Part shown: positions 17,146-26,879 of the stretch, piece by piece
Position numbering within the stretch: position 1 is the stretch's first letter
Layout: each line of letters starts with the position of its first letter
DNA from: an uncultured Cytophagales bacterium
Lineage (GTDB): Bacteria > Bacteroidota > Bacteroidia > Cytophagales > Cyclobacteriaceae
DNA length: 64,000 bases
Assembly: GCA_913057175.1 (NCBI GenBank)
Contig: CAJXNP010000004.1
Span: 124,001 to 188,000 of the forward strand
Reading direction: 5' to 3'
Translations under genes and position numbers: made by a program
Notes under the pieces: generated by a model
Database searches by the model: none
Told to the model about the DNA's origin: nothing
What the model saw: the letters and a program-made list of their open reading frames with translations, nothing else

Positions 17146-18171
17146 TCAACAAATTCTTGGTAATTGTTCTCCTGCCAGTGGTTCGATGACCCTTTTTCCT
17201 CCGATAGATGTTTCCAGTACCACTAATCCCGGATTGTTGTCTACCACTTTTCCAATAATTTTCGCTTCTCTGCCTAGTTCATGAGCTTTCATTTTTTCCA
17301 GAACCTGGCCAGCTTTACCCGCTTTCACGACAGAAATAAACTTACCCTCATTGGCCACATACAATGGATCAAACCCAAGGATCTCACAAGCAGATGCTAC
17401 ATTTTCTCTAATGGAGATCTCGTTTTCCCAAATTTCAACTCCCAGTTTTCTGCTCTTTGATAACTCACAAAGTACGGTTGCAACACCACCGCGGGTAGCG
17501 TCTCTCATAAATGTGATGCCATGATCATTACTTAAAATTTCATGGATCAGGTGATTGAGCGGTGCACAATCCGACTCGATCCCCGAATGGAAATTGATCC
17601 CTTCTCTTTCACATAGAATGGCCATACCGTGTTCCGCGATTCCACCATTGAGAATGACGACATCTCCAACCTCAACCAAATTGCCGGTTCCCAGTTCGAG
17701 ATTTTCATCAGAAACCCTTCCTATTCCACTTGTATTGATGAACAGCTTATCGCATTTTTCCTTCGGAACAACCTTGGTATCTCCTGTTACGATCGTGACT
17801 CCTGCTACTCTTGCCGTAGCTGCCATAGAATGAACGATAATCAGTAATTCTCCCAGTTCGAGTCCTTCTTCCAAAATAAATCCACAACTCAGGTATTCGG
17901 GAATGGCCCCACTCACCGCGAGATCATTGACTGTTCCACAAACAGCAAGTTTCCCGATATCCCCTCCCGGGAAGAAAATAGGATCTACCACGAAGGAGTC
18001 CGTGGTGAAAGCATGGTGAGTGGAAGCATTTTTAATGATCGCCGAGTCCGTTTGCTGAATCATCTTTCCATTAGAAAAGCTGTTCAGAAAAACGCTGTCA
18101 ATGAGCTCGTGCATCATTTTTCCACCGCTGCCGTGATTCAATGTGATTTTATAAGAGTTTTCCATTTCCAT
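17146..18171 (-). CDS. hypE: Hydrogenase maturation protein HypE (carbamoyl dehydratase)
   Basis: HypE dehydrates the carbamoyl group received from HypF to give the cyanide ligands of the [NiFe] centre. The roughly 341-residue protein has the N-terminal LNHGSGGKMMHELID segment, TTDSFVVDPIFFPGGDIGKLA, the nucleotide-binding region with GDTKVVPK, and the essential C-terminal Cys in LPRIC. I place the start at 18171 (MEMENSYK). Another Met two codons later is equally possible, and a frame open to 18222 adds residues not seen in the family. The start overlaps the end of hypD by about 20 bp, indicating translational coupling. Confidence 0.95.
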   Translation of the reverse strand: MEMENSYKITLNHGSGGKMMHELIDSVFLNSFSNGKMIQQTDSAIIKNASTHHAFTTDSFVVDPIFFPGGDIGKLAVCGTVNDLAVSGAIPEYLSCGFILEEGLELGELLIIVHSMAATARVAGVTIVTGDTKVVPKEKCDKLFINTSGIGRVSDENLELGTGNLVEVGDVVILNGGIAEHGMAILCEREGINFHSGIESDCAPLNHLIHEILSNDHGITFMRDATRGGVATVLCELSKSRKLGVEIWENEISIRENVASACEILGFDPLYVANEGKFISVVKAGKAGQVLEKMKAHELGREAKIIGKVVDNNPGLVVLETSIGGKRVIEPLAGEQLPRIC

Positions 18172-19249
18172 ATAAGTAATGAGCATGACAAGCGCCTTCG
18201 CTCGAAACCATGCAGGCTCCAATCGGGGTAGCGGGGGTACACGCTGATTTAAATAAACGGCACTCAGTTGGAGATTTCTTTCCCTTTAATACTTCTCCAC
18301 AGATGCAGCCTTTTTTATATCTGGTTTTCTCAACTGTTACATGCAAAACTTTTTCTGCATCCCATCTGGCGTATTTTTTTCTGATCTTCAATCCACTCAT
18401 GGGAATGTCTCCAAATCCCCGCCAGCAATCATCGCTTAAGTAAAATACTTCCTCCATTATTCTTTGGGCCTTTTCGTTTCCTTTTGGTTTTACCGCTCTT
18501 GAATATTCAATTTCGACTTTTGGCTCTCCTTGCTCTTTTTGATTGATGAGCATTAAAATAGATTGAAGGATATCGACCGGTTCAAAACCTGATATCACAC
18601 ATCCGATACCATGATTATCTGCCAGAATCTGGTAAATGCCTGATCCTGTGATGGTACTGACATGTCCGGGTCCAATGAAACCGTCGATCCTGATCCCATC
18701 AAAGGCAAGGGCTTCCATCGCTGGAGGCATGATCTTGTGAGCGCTTAGTAGGCAAAAGTTATCTATTTTTGATTTACTGGCTTTAAGGATGGTGGCAGCG
18801 CTGGTGGGAGCGGTTGTCTCAAAGCCAATGCCCAAAAAGACTACTCTTTTCTCCGGATTTTGTCGGGCAATTTTTAATGCATCAAGGGATGAATAGACGA
18901 TCCTGATATCACAACCTTTGGCCCTTTCTTTTTCCAGTGAGGAGGTAGATCCCGGAACACGGATGAGATCCCCGAACGTAGTCAGGATCACATCCTCTTT
19001 TCGTGCGATGGCTATGGCACGATCAATGAATTTCTGGTCTGAAACACATACGGGACAACCGGGTCCGGACTTAAGAATTACGTTTTTTGGAAGTAAACCG
19101 GGAATACCAAATTTGTGAATGGCCATCGTATGTCCGCCACAAACTTCCATTAACCGGATCTTTTTGGAAGATCTTTTTCGGATCATTTCAAGAATTTCGC
19201 CGATCTTTTTCTTATCCCGATATGTTTGGGTGGTAAGCATTTTTGTCAT
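18149..19249 (-). CDS. hypD: Hydrogenase maturation protein HypD (Fe-CN/CO assembly)
   Basis: HypD is the iron-sulfur scaffold that, with HypC, holds the Fe(CN)2CO unit before insertion. The roughly 366-residue protein shows the signature CGGHTM, GPGCPVC and GFETTAP motifs. A C-terminal cysteine cluster for the [4Fe-4S] centre (CICGEVL, ECRLF, SACTPATPIGACMVSSEGAC) is also present. The start at 19249 (MTKM) lies 13 bp after the hypC stop. The upstream open frame to 19387 overlaps hypC out of frame and is rejected. The gene is co-transcribed with hypC and hypE. Confidence 0.96.
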   Translation of the reverse strand: MTKMLTTQTYRDKKKIGEILEMIRKRSSKKIRLMEVCGGHTMAIHKFGIPGLLPKNVILKSGPGCPVCVSDQKFIDRAIAIARKEDVILTTFGDLIRVPGSTSSLEKERAKGCDIRIVYSSLDALKIARQNPEKRVVFLGIGFETTAPTSAATILKASKSKIDNFCLLSAHKIMPPAMEALAFDGIRIDGFIGPGHVSTITGSGIYQILADNHGIGCVISGFEPVDILQSILMLINQKEQGEPKVEIEYSRAVKPKGNEKAQRIMEEVFYLSDDCWRGFGDIPMSGLKIRKKYARWDAEKVLHVTVEKTRYKKGCICGEVLKGKKSPTECRLFKSACTPATPIGACMVSSEGACHAHYLYGNGKLL

Positions 19250-19262
19250 TGAATTTCCTGCC

Positions 19263-19484
19263 TCAGGTGGAATTGGGTGATTCATGCTCCATAAATTTAT
19301 TTGCCAGGGTGACATCCTCGTCTGAAAGGATCTGTAAAGCATATCCTGTATGGACCAGTACATAGTCACCGGGTTTGGCCTTGTCAACCAATTGAAGGCT
19401 TACCTCCAACCGGACACCGTTGACCGAAACTTCGGCCATGTCGTCTTTAATAGATAATATTTTTGCCGGTACGCTTAAACACAT
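19263..19484 (-). CDS. hypC: Hydrogenase maturation chaperone HypC
   Basis: HypC is a 73-residue OB-fold protein that binds HypD and the hydrogenase large-subunit precursor through its N-terminal Cys. The diagnostic MCLSVPAKIL start is present, with Cys2 as the functional residue, along with the PGDYVLVHTGYAL core. The start overlaps the end of hypF by 10 bp, indicating coupling. Length and motifs are fully typical. Confidence 0.96.
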   Translation of the reverse strand: MCLSVPAKILSIKDDMAEVSVNGVRLEVSLQLVDKAKPGDYVLVHTGYALQILSDEDVTLANKFMEHESPNST

Positions 19485-21733
19485 CTCATTTCTCTTTTCT
19501 TTGCAGCAATAGCCAATTGCCCCAGGGCAATCCCTCCATCATTGGAAGGGACTTTTTCATGGGTGTAAACCTCAAATTTTTGATTTTCAAGGGCTTTCAA
19601 GGCTCTTTCCAGGAGATACCTGTTCTGGAAGGTGCCTCCTGAAAGTACAACCTTATTTAAACCGGATTCATTTCTAATACGGGTACATATTTCACAAATA
19701 ACTTCTATGACCATGTTGTGAAAGCGAGCCGATATGATCGGAGTTGAGGTATTTCTTTTTAAGTCTTCTAATATTTCCGACAAAGTATTTCTGAAACTGA
19801 TAGTCTTCCTGGATATTTCGAAACTGTATTTTCCGGGTACACCTTCCCGGATTAGCGCTTCCAGTTTCATCGGCGCCTCTGCGTGATAGGTAGCGGTGTG
19901 ACAGATACCCGTTAAAGCCGCTACAGTGTCAAACAAGCGGCCTGCACCAGAACTTTCCGGGCAATTGATTTTTCTTTCAATGCTTTTCATCACCATATCC
20001 AGGCCTGGCTGATTTAATTTTCCGATCCATTCCCAAGCCGGATTCAGCAATTGATAATGATGCAGATAACTGACAGCTGATCTCCAGGGTTGATAGGCTG
20101 CCTGGTCACCTCCCGAAATCGGAATATTTTCAAAATGGAACCAGCGTTCAAATTTCACCAGGTCTGTGATGAAAAATTCTCCTCCCCAGATTTTTCCATC
20201 AGTACCATATCCAGTTCCGTCCATACTAACACCGATGACTGTTTTATCCAGCTGATGCTCAGCCATACAAGACGCTATATGAGCATGATGATGCTGGACT
20301 TTTACCAGGGGAAGCTCCAGAGACTCAGCAAAGTTGGTGGATAGGTAATCCGGATGAAGATCACAAACGGCCAAGGACGGTTTGAATCGGAATAGCCTTT
20401 GAAATCGTTCAAAGCTTTCCCGATAAAAATCAAACGTTTCATAATTTTTCAGATCGCCGATGTGCTGACTAAGAATAGCTTCACGCCCTTTTCCAATGGC
20501 AAAGCAATTGACAAGTTCGGCTCCCGCAGCGAAAATACCTTCACAATCTGACCACAACGAAACGGGTTCGGGAACATAGCCCCTCGACCTACGTATCATT
20601 CTCGTTTTACCTTTCATAACAAATGCCACAGAATCGTCGACCCTGTTATGAATTGACCGATTGTGTGAAAGGATATTAGAAGATATTCCGGATAACTGAT
20701 TTTTGGCTAATACATCATCAATGACAATGGGTTCTTCAGAAATATTCCCGCTTGTCATAACAATTGCAGGGGTTGTCAGCTGTTCGAAAAGCTGGTAATG
20801 AATGGGCATATAAGGTAGCATCACACCAATCTGTGATAATCCGTCATTGATCCCTTTGGCCAGTGGCTTTCTTTGTTTCAGCAATACAATAGGCCTTTTT
20901 ATACTGGTAATGAGCTTTTCTTCATTCTCGTTGATAAAAACATATTCTTTCAATGCCATGATATCCCTGAACATGACGGCGAATGGCTTCCCGTATTTTT
21001 TCTTCGATGACCGTAATTGCTGGACAGCCAAATCGCTAGTCGCATCGCAAGCTATGAAATACCCTCCAATTCCTTTGATGTTTACAATCTCACCATTGTC
21101 AATCAGTTCCGATACATTTTTTAGTATATCCTCAATGTCTTCAATGCAGTTTTCCCTATTGTCGAGGGTATAGTGAGGGCCACAATCAGAACATGCGATT
21201 GGCTCTGCATGAAACCGCCGGTCCAGAGGATCAGTGTATTCGCTTTTACAAGTATGGCACATCTCAAAATCCTGCATGGTGGTGTGAATGCGGTCATAAG
21301 GGAGATCTTGAATAATGGAAAAACGAGGTCCGCAATGAGTGCAATTAATGAAGGGATAATCCAGCCGGTGTGACTGTTTTTTCATGTCTTCCAAGCATTG
21401 CGGACAGACGGCGAGATCAGGACTTATTTGGGTTATTTGATGGTTGTGATCTTTACTTTCAATTATTGTGAAATTATTCTCCGGATGTTTAGATAAAATT
21501 TCTGTTAGCTCCAGGGATTCAATTCGGGAAACTTCGGGCTTTTTATTTTTTAGTTCTTCAATGAATTTTACTATGGAATTTTCATATCCGGTGATTTGAA
21601 TGTTGACGCTATCATTTTGATTATTTACCCACCCGGTCAGTTCATTTTCATGCGCCAGCCTGTAAACAAATGGTCGAAATCCAACCCCCTGCACGAGTCC
21701 TTTAATATGGAGAAGGAATGACTTTTTCATCAT
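19475..21733 (-). CDS. hypF: Carbamoyltransferase HypF
   Basis: HypF makes the carbamoyl group that becomes the cyanide ligands, using carbamoyl phosphate and ATP, and transfers it to HypE. The 752-residue protein contains four parts: an N-terminal acylphosphatase domain (HIKGLVQGVGFRPFVYRLA); two zinc-finger-like repeats (CPQCLEDM, CTHCGPRFS, CHTCKSEY, CSDCGPHYT); a YrdC-like nucleotide-binding domain (KRPIVLLKQR, TSGNISEEPI); and a Kae1-like C-terminal domain with VQHHHAHIASCMAEH and GVSMDGTGYGTDG. It is the first gene of the hyp operon. The first two codons are both ATG. The gene is complete. Confidence 0.97.
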   Translation of the reverse strand: MMKKSFLLHIKGLVQGVGFRPFVYRLAHENELTGWVNNQNDSVNIQITGYENSIVKFIEELKNKKPEVSRIESLELTEILSKHPENNFTIIESKDHNHQITQISPDLAVCPQCLEDMKKQSHRLDYPFINCTHCGPRFSIIQDLPYDRIHTTMQDFEMCHTCKSEYTDPLDRRFHAEPIACSDCGPHYTLDNRENCIEDIEDILKNVSELIDNGEIVNIKGIGGYFIACDATSDLAVQQLRSSKKKYGKPFAVMFRDIMALKEYVFINENEEKLITSIKRPIVLLKQRKPLAKGINDGLSQIGVMLPYMPIHYQLFEQLTTPAIVMTSGNISEEPIVIDDVLAKNQLSGISSNILSHNRSIHNRVDDSVAFVMKGKTRMIRRSRGYVPEPVSLWSDCEGIFAAGAELVNCFAIGKGREAILSQHIGDLKNYETFDFYRESFERFQRLFRFKPSLAVCDLHPDYLSTNFAESLELPLVKVQHHHAHIASCMAEHQLDKTVIGVSMDGTGYGTDGKIWGGEFFITDLVKFERWFHFENIPISGGDQAAYQPWRSAVSYLHHYQLLNPAWEWIGKLNQPGLDMVMKSIERKINCPESSGAGRLFDTVAALTGICHTATYHAEAPMKLEALIREGVPGKYSFEISRKTISFRNTLSEILEDLKRNTSTPIISARFHNMVIEVICEICTRIRNESGLNKVVLSGGTFQNRYLLERALKALENQKFEVYTHEKVPSNDGGIALGQLAIAAKKREMRCV

Positions 21734-21804
21734 ACAAAATTTAGATCATGAATAAATGTTGCCCGTTTGAATGTCTCTGTAACAGGCAATCTTTAACCAC
21801 TCTG

Positions 21805-22023
21805 TTACTTTACCCTTTTTGATTTTAAGTAAACCATTCTCACAAGAAGAAAAACCAATACAAATATTCCGAAAGAAATGATATGAATCGGTTCTGAAAC
21901 AAAATGCCAGACAGAGTTCCCGTCGACATTTTTATCACCATGTCCGGGATGTGCAAAAGCCTCGTAAGTGCTTAGCAGGATGAATAAACCTGCCATACAA
22001 TAGTGACATATTTTATTTTTCAT
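21805..22023 (-). CDS. Small HPGHG-containing membrane protein (possible truncated HupE-like)
   Basis: The 72-residue protein has a cleavable signal (cleavage near AFA-HPGHG), a short His-rich exported segment (HPGHGDKN, then WHFVSEPIH) and one C-terminal membrane helix followed by a basic tail (KSKRVK). The mature N-terminus HPGHG matches the start of HupE/UreJ nickel permeases, but those have six or more helices, so this is not a full permease. It lies between the hyp and hox arms, in the hyp orientation. A role in nickel handling at the membrane is inference from the His motif and location. It could equally be an unrelated small cytochrome-oxidase-type accessory protein. Confidence 0.6.
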   Translation of the reverse strand: MKNKICHYCMAGLFILLSTYEAFAHPGHGDKNVDGNSVWHFVSEPIHIISFGIFVLVFLLVRMVYLKSKRVK

Positions 22024-22208
22024 TTTTCAGGGAATTAAGTTCTGATCTCTCATGGAAATCTTCTTATATAAATTACAAAAGGGCAGGTTTAATTTCTCCC
22101 GATATCGATACATTCTTAATGGGAAAATGATGAATATCAGGTTTTTAACTATATCTGGGTGTGGAATGAATTTTTTAGGGGATATAGTTGTTAAGAATAA
22201 AAAGTATC

Positions 22209-24089
22209 ATGAGAAATGCACCCATAATTCAGGATTCTGCCATGATAGAATCACCCGAAATTATGCCTGCAAAATCAAAATTGCAGCATGAGGTTTCCAC
22301 CATTCTGGAGCATTATCAGCACGATAAAACCAGGTTGATGGACATCCTGATTGACATTCAGGATGAAAACGGATATATCCCGGCTGAGGCAATCGATTAC
22401 CTTTCTCATGAATTAAATATCTCTACAGTCGATATCAGGCAGACGGTATCGTTCTATCATTTCTTTTCAGAAACACCACGGGGAAAATACACGATTTATC
22501 TGAATGATAGCGCTGTAGCCAATATGAATGGCCGTAAAGCAGTCTCAAAGACCTTCGAAAAGGAAGCAGGCATTTCCTTTGGATCTGTTACCGAAGATGG
22601 ATTGATAGGGCTTTTCAATACATCCTGTATTGGCATGAATGACCAGGAACCTGCCGCTTTGATCAATGGGGCGGTATTTACGAGATTGACACCTTTCAGA
22701 GCCAGTGAAATCATCCGTGATATTCGAGCGGGTAAACAAGTGGAAGAAATGTTCGTTGCCAGCTATGGTGATGGCAATAATAGCTCCGAATTCATTAAAG
22801 CTGTTGTGAATAACCACATCATGAAGCGGGGGCCTGTTTTAAGCGATCAGTTCAAACCTGGCGAAGGGATTAAGGAAATTGTTAAGATGAGTCCTGAAGA
22901 TGTGATCAAAGAAGTGAAAATATCCAATATCCGGGGGCGGGGAGGAGCAGGATTTCCGACCGGACTTAAATGGGAATTTTGTCGAAATGCAGCTGATCAA
23001 ACCAGATACATTTTTTGTAATGCTGATGAAGGTGAACCAGGCACATTTAAAGACAGGGTGATCCTGACTGAAAAGCCATTCATGCTGTTTGAAGGAATGG
23101 TCATTGCCGGTTACGCCATTGGTGCGAAGGAAGGCATTTTGTACCTCAGGTATGAATACAAATACCTGAAAAAACACCTTGAAAATGCGCTGCAGAAAAT
23201 ACGTAAGCTGAAGCTGCTTGGCAAAAATATTCTGGGCAAAAAGGGATTCAACTTTGATATCCGTATCCAGTTTGGAGCAGGCGCTTACGTGTGTGGAGAG
23301 GAATCTGCCCTGATCGAATCTGCAGAAGGAAAGCGTGGCGAACCCAGAGATCGACCGCCGTTTCCGGTAGAAAAAGGCTACCTGGAAAAACCAACCGTAG
23401 TAAACAATGTCGAAACGCTTTGTTCCATTGTGAAGATCATTAAAAACGGAGGAGAGTGGTATAAAAACCTCGGAACCAAGGAATCAACGGGAACAAAAGT
23501 ATTGTCCATTTCCTGCGACTGTCGATACCCGGGAATTTATGAGGTGGAATGGGGCTTTAGTGTGAATGATATTCTCGATATGGTTGGTGGGGATGATGTT
23601 CAGGCGGTACAGGTCGGTGGGCCTTCCGGTTCTTGTATTGCTCCAAATGAATTCAACAGAACACTTTGCTATACGGATCTGGCCACTGGGGGCTCACTGA
23701 TCATAATTGGAAATCATCGTGATCTGTTAAAAGGCATCATTCTCAATTTCATGGATTTTTTCATTGATGAATCTTGTGGTTCATGCACACCCTGCCGCAT
23801 TTTGACGGTTTTGCTAAGGGATAAATTGAAAAAGATAATAGAAGGCCGCGGAGTCATGCAGGATCTGGAGGATATGGAAGATTGGGGGAAAATTATGAAG
23901 GCCAACAGGTGTGGGTTGGGTTTGACGGCCGCGAATCCTATTCTGACAACCTTAAAAAATTTTAAAAACCTCTATCTCAATAAAATACAGATTAATAAGG
24001 ATTATGATACGGGCTTTAGATTGGACGAGGCCCTAAGGGAGGGTATGAAGGCTTCGAACAGAAAAGTAAGCGTGCTGGAAAACAAGTAA
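22209..24089 (+). CDS. hoxF: NAD-reducing hydrogenase diaphorase subunit HoxF (NuoE-NuoF fusion)
   Basis: HoxF holds the FMN and NAD site of the soluble bidirectional [NiFe]-hydrogenase. The roughly 626-residue protein is a fusion. Residues about 20-170 resemble NuoE, but three of the four cluster-binding Cys are gone: Asn-type residues lie in YLNDSAVANMNG, and only one Cys remains, in NTSCIGMND. The NuoF part has GRGGAGFPTGLKWEF, NADEGEPGTFKDR, the GAGAYVCGEESALIES stretch, and the N3-type cluster motif CGSCTPCR with a later RCGLG Cys. The ATG at 22209 is preferred over an in-frame TTG at 22188. No separate hoxE is present, as in Ralstonia-type enzymes. It is the first gene of hoxFUYHW. Confidence 0.94.
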   Translation: MRNAPIIQDSAMIESPEIMPAKSKLQHEVSTILEHYQHDKTRLMDILIDIQDENGYIPAEAIDYLSHELNISTVDIRQTVSFYHFFSETPRGKYTIYLNDSAVANMNGRKAVSKTFEKEAGISFGSVTEDGLIGLFNTSCIGMNDQEPAALINGAVFTRLTPFRASEIIRDIRAGKQVEEMFVASYGDGNNSSEFIKAVVNNHIMKRGPVLSDQFKPGEGIKEIVKMSPEDVIKEVKISNIRGRGGAGFPTGLKWEFCRNAADQTRYIFCNADEGEPGTFKDRVILTEKPFMLFEGMVIAGYAIGAKEGILYLRYEYKYLKKHLENALQKIRKLKLLGKNILGKKGFNFDIRIQFGAGAYVCGEESALIESAEGKRGEPRDRPPFPVEKGYLEKPTVVNNVETLCSIVKIIKNGGEWYKNLGTKESTGTKVLSISCDCRYPGIYEVEWGFSVNDILDMVGGDDVQAVQVGGPSGSCIAPNEFNRTLCYTDLATGGSLIIIGNHRDLLKGIILNFMDFFIDESCGSCTPCRILTVLLRDKLKKIIEGRGVMQDLEDMEDWGKIMKANRCGLGLTAANPILTTLKNFKNLYLNKIQINKDYDTGFRLDEALREGMKASNRKVSVLENK

Positions 24090-24147
24090 TTGAGTATTGT
24101 TGGTTTGGAAGAAAAGGAATTTTCACCATTTAAAAAGATAATAGAAT

Positions 24148-24852
24148 ATGAACCAGATATTAAAATTCAAGTTGGATGGTGTTGAGTGCATGGGGTATAA
24201 AGACCAATATATAACTAATGCAGCTGCTGAAAATGGATTTTACATCCCAACATTGTGTAACATACCAGGTGTCAAACCCCGGGGAGCATGCCGCATCTGC
24301 AACGTGCGTGTAAATGGTAAATTGATGACAGCCTGCACGACACCCCTGGCTAATGGAATGGTCATCGAATGCCAGACGGAAGAATTAAAAGATCTGCGAA
24401 AAGCCATCATTGAGTTGATGTTGACAGAAGGAAATCACTTTTGTCCATCCTGTGAAAAGAGTGGTAATTGTGAATTGCAGGCGCTGGCTTATCGATTCAA
24501 TATCACCGTTCCACGATTCAAATATCAATTTCCCGAAAGAGACATTGAAGCATCACATCCGAAGTTGATAAAAGATCATAATCGCTGCATTCTTTGCAAA
24601 CGCTGCATTCGCGTTATCAAAGATGAACAAGGCAGGAACATTTTTGCATTTGGCAAACGTGGAAATAGGATCACCATTAACATCGATACGGAATTGGCTA
24701 ACGATATCAGCGATGAAAATGCCCGTATGGCTTACGAAATATGTCCGGTTGGTGCTATTCTATTGCGCGAAAATGCCTTTAGAGAACCTATCGGGAAAAG
24801 AAAGTTTGATCATGTTCCGATAGGAATAGAAATGGAAAGATTCCACAAATAA
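24148..24852 (+). CDS. hoxU: NAD-reducing hydrogenase subunit HoxU
   Basis: HoxU carries the iron-sulfur chain between HoxY and HoxF. The 234-residue protein matches the N-terminal part of NuoG. It has a plant-type [2Fe-2S] region (CNIPGVKPRGACRICNV and MTACTTP), the His/Cys-ligated segment HFCPSCEKSGNC, and a motif CILCKRCIRV with a final Cys in ICPVGAI. The C-terminus extends about 25 residues beyond that cluster. The gene is 58 bp after hoxF and 7 bp before hoxY. The cofactor ligands all appear intact. Confidence 0.94.
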   Translation: MNQILKFKLDGVECMGYKDQYITNAAAENGFYIPTLCNIPGVKPRGACRICNVRVNGKLMTACTTPLANGMVIECQTEELKDLRKAIIELMLTEGNHFCPSCEKSGNCELQALAYRFNITVPRFKYQFPERDIEASHPKLIKDHNRCILCKRCIRVIKDEQGRNIFAFGKRGNRITINIDTELANDISDENARMAYEICPVGAILLRENAFREPIGKRKFDHVPIGIEMERFHK

Positions 24853-24859
24853 TACTGAA

Positions 24860-25411
24860 ATGGAAAAAAAGGTCGTCGCTACATCATCACTTGCCGGTTG
24901 TTTTGGTTGTCACATGTCCTTGCTTGACATCGATGAAAGGATCCTGGAATTGATCGAACTGGTTGAATTTGACAAATCGCCGGTAAATGATGTTAAAAAG
25001 TTTTCGAGGAGGGTAGATATCGGTTTGATTGAAGGTGGCTGTTGTAATGAGGAAAATGTCCATGTATTGAAAGAATTCAGAGCACAGTGCAAAGTACTGG
25101 TTTCAGTGGGTGAATGCGCAATTATGGGTGGTTTACAGGCAATCAGGAATACAATTCCCTTAAAAGAATGCCTAGACGAAGCTTATCTGAATGGTCCGAG
25201 TGTGAAAGGTTGTAACGAAGAAAGCATCATTCCGAATGATGAAGAGCTTCCTGTTATTCTGAATAAGGTTTACCCATGCCATGAGATTGTGAAGATTGAC
25301 TATCATCTGCCCGGCTGTCCGCCGAGTGCGGACCTGATTTGGAATGCTTTGAGGGCTTTGGTTTTGGATGAAAAAATGGAAATGCCATACGAATTGGTAA
25401 AATACGACTAA
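24860..25411 (+). CDS. hoxY: NAD-reducing hydrogenase small subunit HoxY
   Basis: HoxY is the small [NiFe]-hydrogenase subunit, holding the proximal [4Fe-4S] cluster next to the active site. The 183-residue protein has the conserved CFGCH pair near residues 15-19, the GEC motif in VSVGECAIMGG, and the LPGCPPSADLIW segment. The EGGCCNEENV stretch is also family-like. There is no Tat signal and no distal cluster region, consistent with a cytoplasmic group 3 enzyme. The gene is 7 bp downstream of hoxU and 7 bp upstream of hoxH. Confidence 0.94.
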   Translation: MEKKVVATSSLAGCFGCHMSLLDIDERILELIELVEFDKSPVNDVKKFSRRVDIGLIEGGCCNEENVHVLKEFRAQCKVLVSVGECAIMGGLQAIRNTIPLKECLDEAYLNGPSVKGCNEESIIPNDEELPVILNKVYPCHEIVKIDYHLPGCPPSADLIWNALRALVLDEKMEMPYELVKYD

Positions 25412-25418
25412 CAACGCC

Positions 25419-26879
25419 ATGACAAAAAAAATCACGATAGAACCTGTTACCAGGGTAGAAGGACACGGTAAAGTGACTATCCATCTTGATGAGGAGGGGA
25501 ATATTGTTCAAAGCCGCCTTCACATTGTAGAATTCCGGGGATTTGAAAGGTTTGTACAAGGCAGACCTTATTGGGAAGTTCCGGTGCTGGTGCAACGATT
25601 ATGCGGGATTTGCCCGGTTAGTCACTTGCTCGCAGCCGCAAAGGCCATGGATGTAATTGTGGGTGTAGATCCTGAAGATCTAAGTCCGACTGCTGAGAAA
25701 ATGAGGCGCCTGATGCATTATGGTCAGTTTTTCCAGTCTCATGCGCTGCATTTTTTTCATTTGGCGAGTCCTGATCTGTTGTTTGGAATTGATGCTCCCG
25801 TTGAAAAGAGAAATATCATCGGCGTTGCCAGGGAGCACAAGGATTTAGCAGTTCAGGGAGTAATGATGAGGAAATTCGGCCAGGAAATTATCCGATTGAC
25901 CGCTGGAAAGAAAATTCATGGAACCGGCGCCATTCCGGGTGGGATCAATAAAAACCTGAGTCCAGAGGAAAGAGATTTTCTCTTGAAAGGAAAGAATCCA
26001 TTGAATGCCGATAAGATGATTTCATGGGCTTTGGATGCTGTGAATTTATTTAAGTTTTACCATGCATCTCATCGGGATTTTATTGACAAGTTTGCTGCAT
26101 TTCCCTCCAATCATTTGAGTTTGGTTAGGAAGGATGGAGCGCTTGATATTTATCACGGTGTTTTGCGATCGATTGACCAGGATGGCAATAAGATTCTTCA
26201 CGATGTCGATTATTCTGATTACCTGGATTATATCGGTGAGGAAGTAAAATCATGGAGTTACACGAAATTTCCTTTTCTCAGGCATTTGGGAAAAGAAAAT
26301 GGATGGTACAGAGTTGGCCCATTAGCCAGGTTGAATACCTGTGATTTCATTCCAACGCCACTTGCACAAAAGGAATGGGAAGAATTTAAGGCTTATACAA
26401 AAGGAAAACCCAACAACATGACCATGCATACGCATTGGGCTAGGTTGATTGAGACATTGCATGCGGCGGAAGTGATTAAAGATTTGTTGATAGATCCGGA
26501 TCTGCAAGGCGAAGAGCTTATAAGGAAAGGTGACAAGAAGTTTGAAGGAGTTGGTGTCATTGAGGCTCCGAGAGGCACCTTGTTCCATCACTATAAGATC
26601 AATGATGATGACCTGGTTTCCATGGCAAACCTGATTGTTTCCACGACGCACAATAATGAACCGATGAACCGATCGGTGCGATTGGTGGCGGAAGAGAAAT
26701 TGGCCGGTCAGAAAATGATTACCGAAGGAATGCTGAATGCGATTGAGGTGGCCATACGGGCGTACGATCCTTGTCTGAGTTGTGCTACCCATGCAATGGG
26801 TCAGATGCCTTTGGAAGTTTCTCTTTACAACAATGAAAATGAATTGATTGATCGATTTTATTCCTACAGGCGTGGCTAG
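25419..26879 (+). CDS. hoxH: NAD-reducing hydrogenase large subunit HoxH
   Basis: HoxH carries the [NiFe] active site. The 486-residue precursor has the N-terminal RVEGHGKV motif, the first metal-ligand pair in RLCGICPVSH (C62, C65), and the second in DPCLSCATH (C452, C455, H458). A 28-residue C-terminal peptide beginning AMGQMPLEV follows His458 and should be removed by HoxW after nickel insertion. The sequence supports the group 3d bidirectional NAD-linked type. Its stop overlaps the likely GTG start of hoxW. All ligands are present, so the enzyme is predicted to be functional. Confidence 0.96.
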   Translation: MTKKITIEPVTRVEGHGKVTIHLDEEGNIVQSRLHIVEFRGFERFVQGRPYWEVPVLVQRLCGICPVSHLLAAAKAMDVIVGVDPEDLSPTAEKMRRLMHYGQFFQSHALHFFHLASPDLLFGIDAPVEKRNIIGVAREHKDLAVQGVMMRKFGQEIIRLTAGKKIHGTGAIPGGINKNLSPEERDFLLKGKNPLNADKMISWALDAVNLFKFYHASHRDFIDKFAAFPSNHLSLVRKDGALDIYHGVLRSIDQDGNKILHDVDYSDYLDYIGEEVKSWSYTKFPFLRHLGKENGWYRVGPLARLNTCDFIPTPLAQKEWEEFKAYTKGKPNNMTMHTHWARLIETLHAAEVIKDLLIDPDLQGEELIRKGDKKFEGVGVIEAPRGTLFHHYKINDDDLVSMANLIVSTTHNNEPMNRSVRLVAEEKLAGQKMITEGMLNAIEVAIRAYDPCLSCATHAMGQMPLEVSLYNNENELIDRFYSYRRG

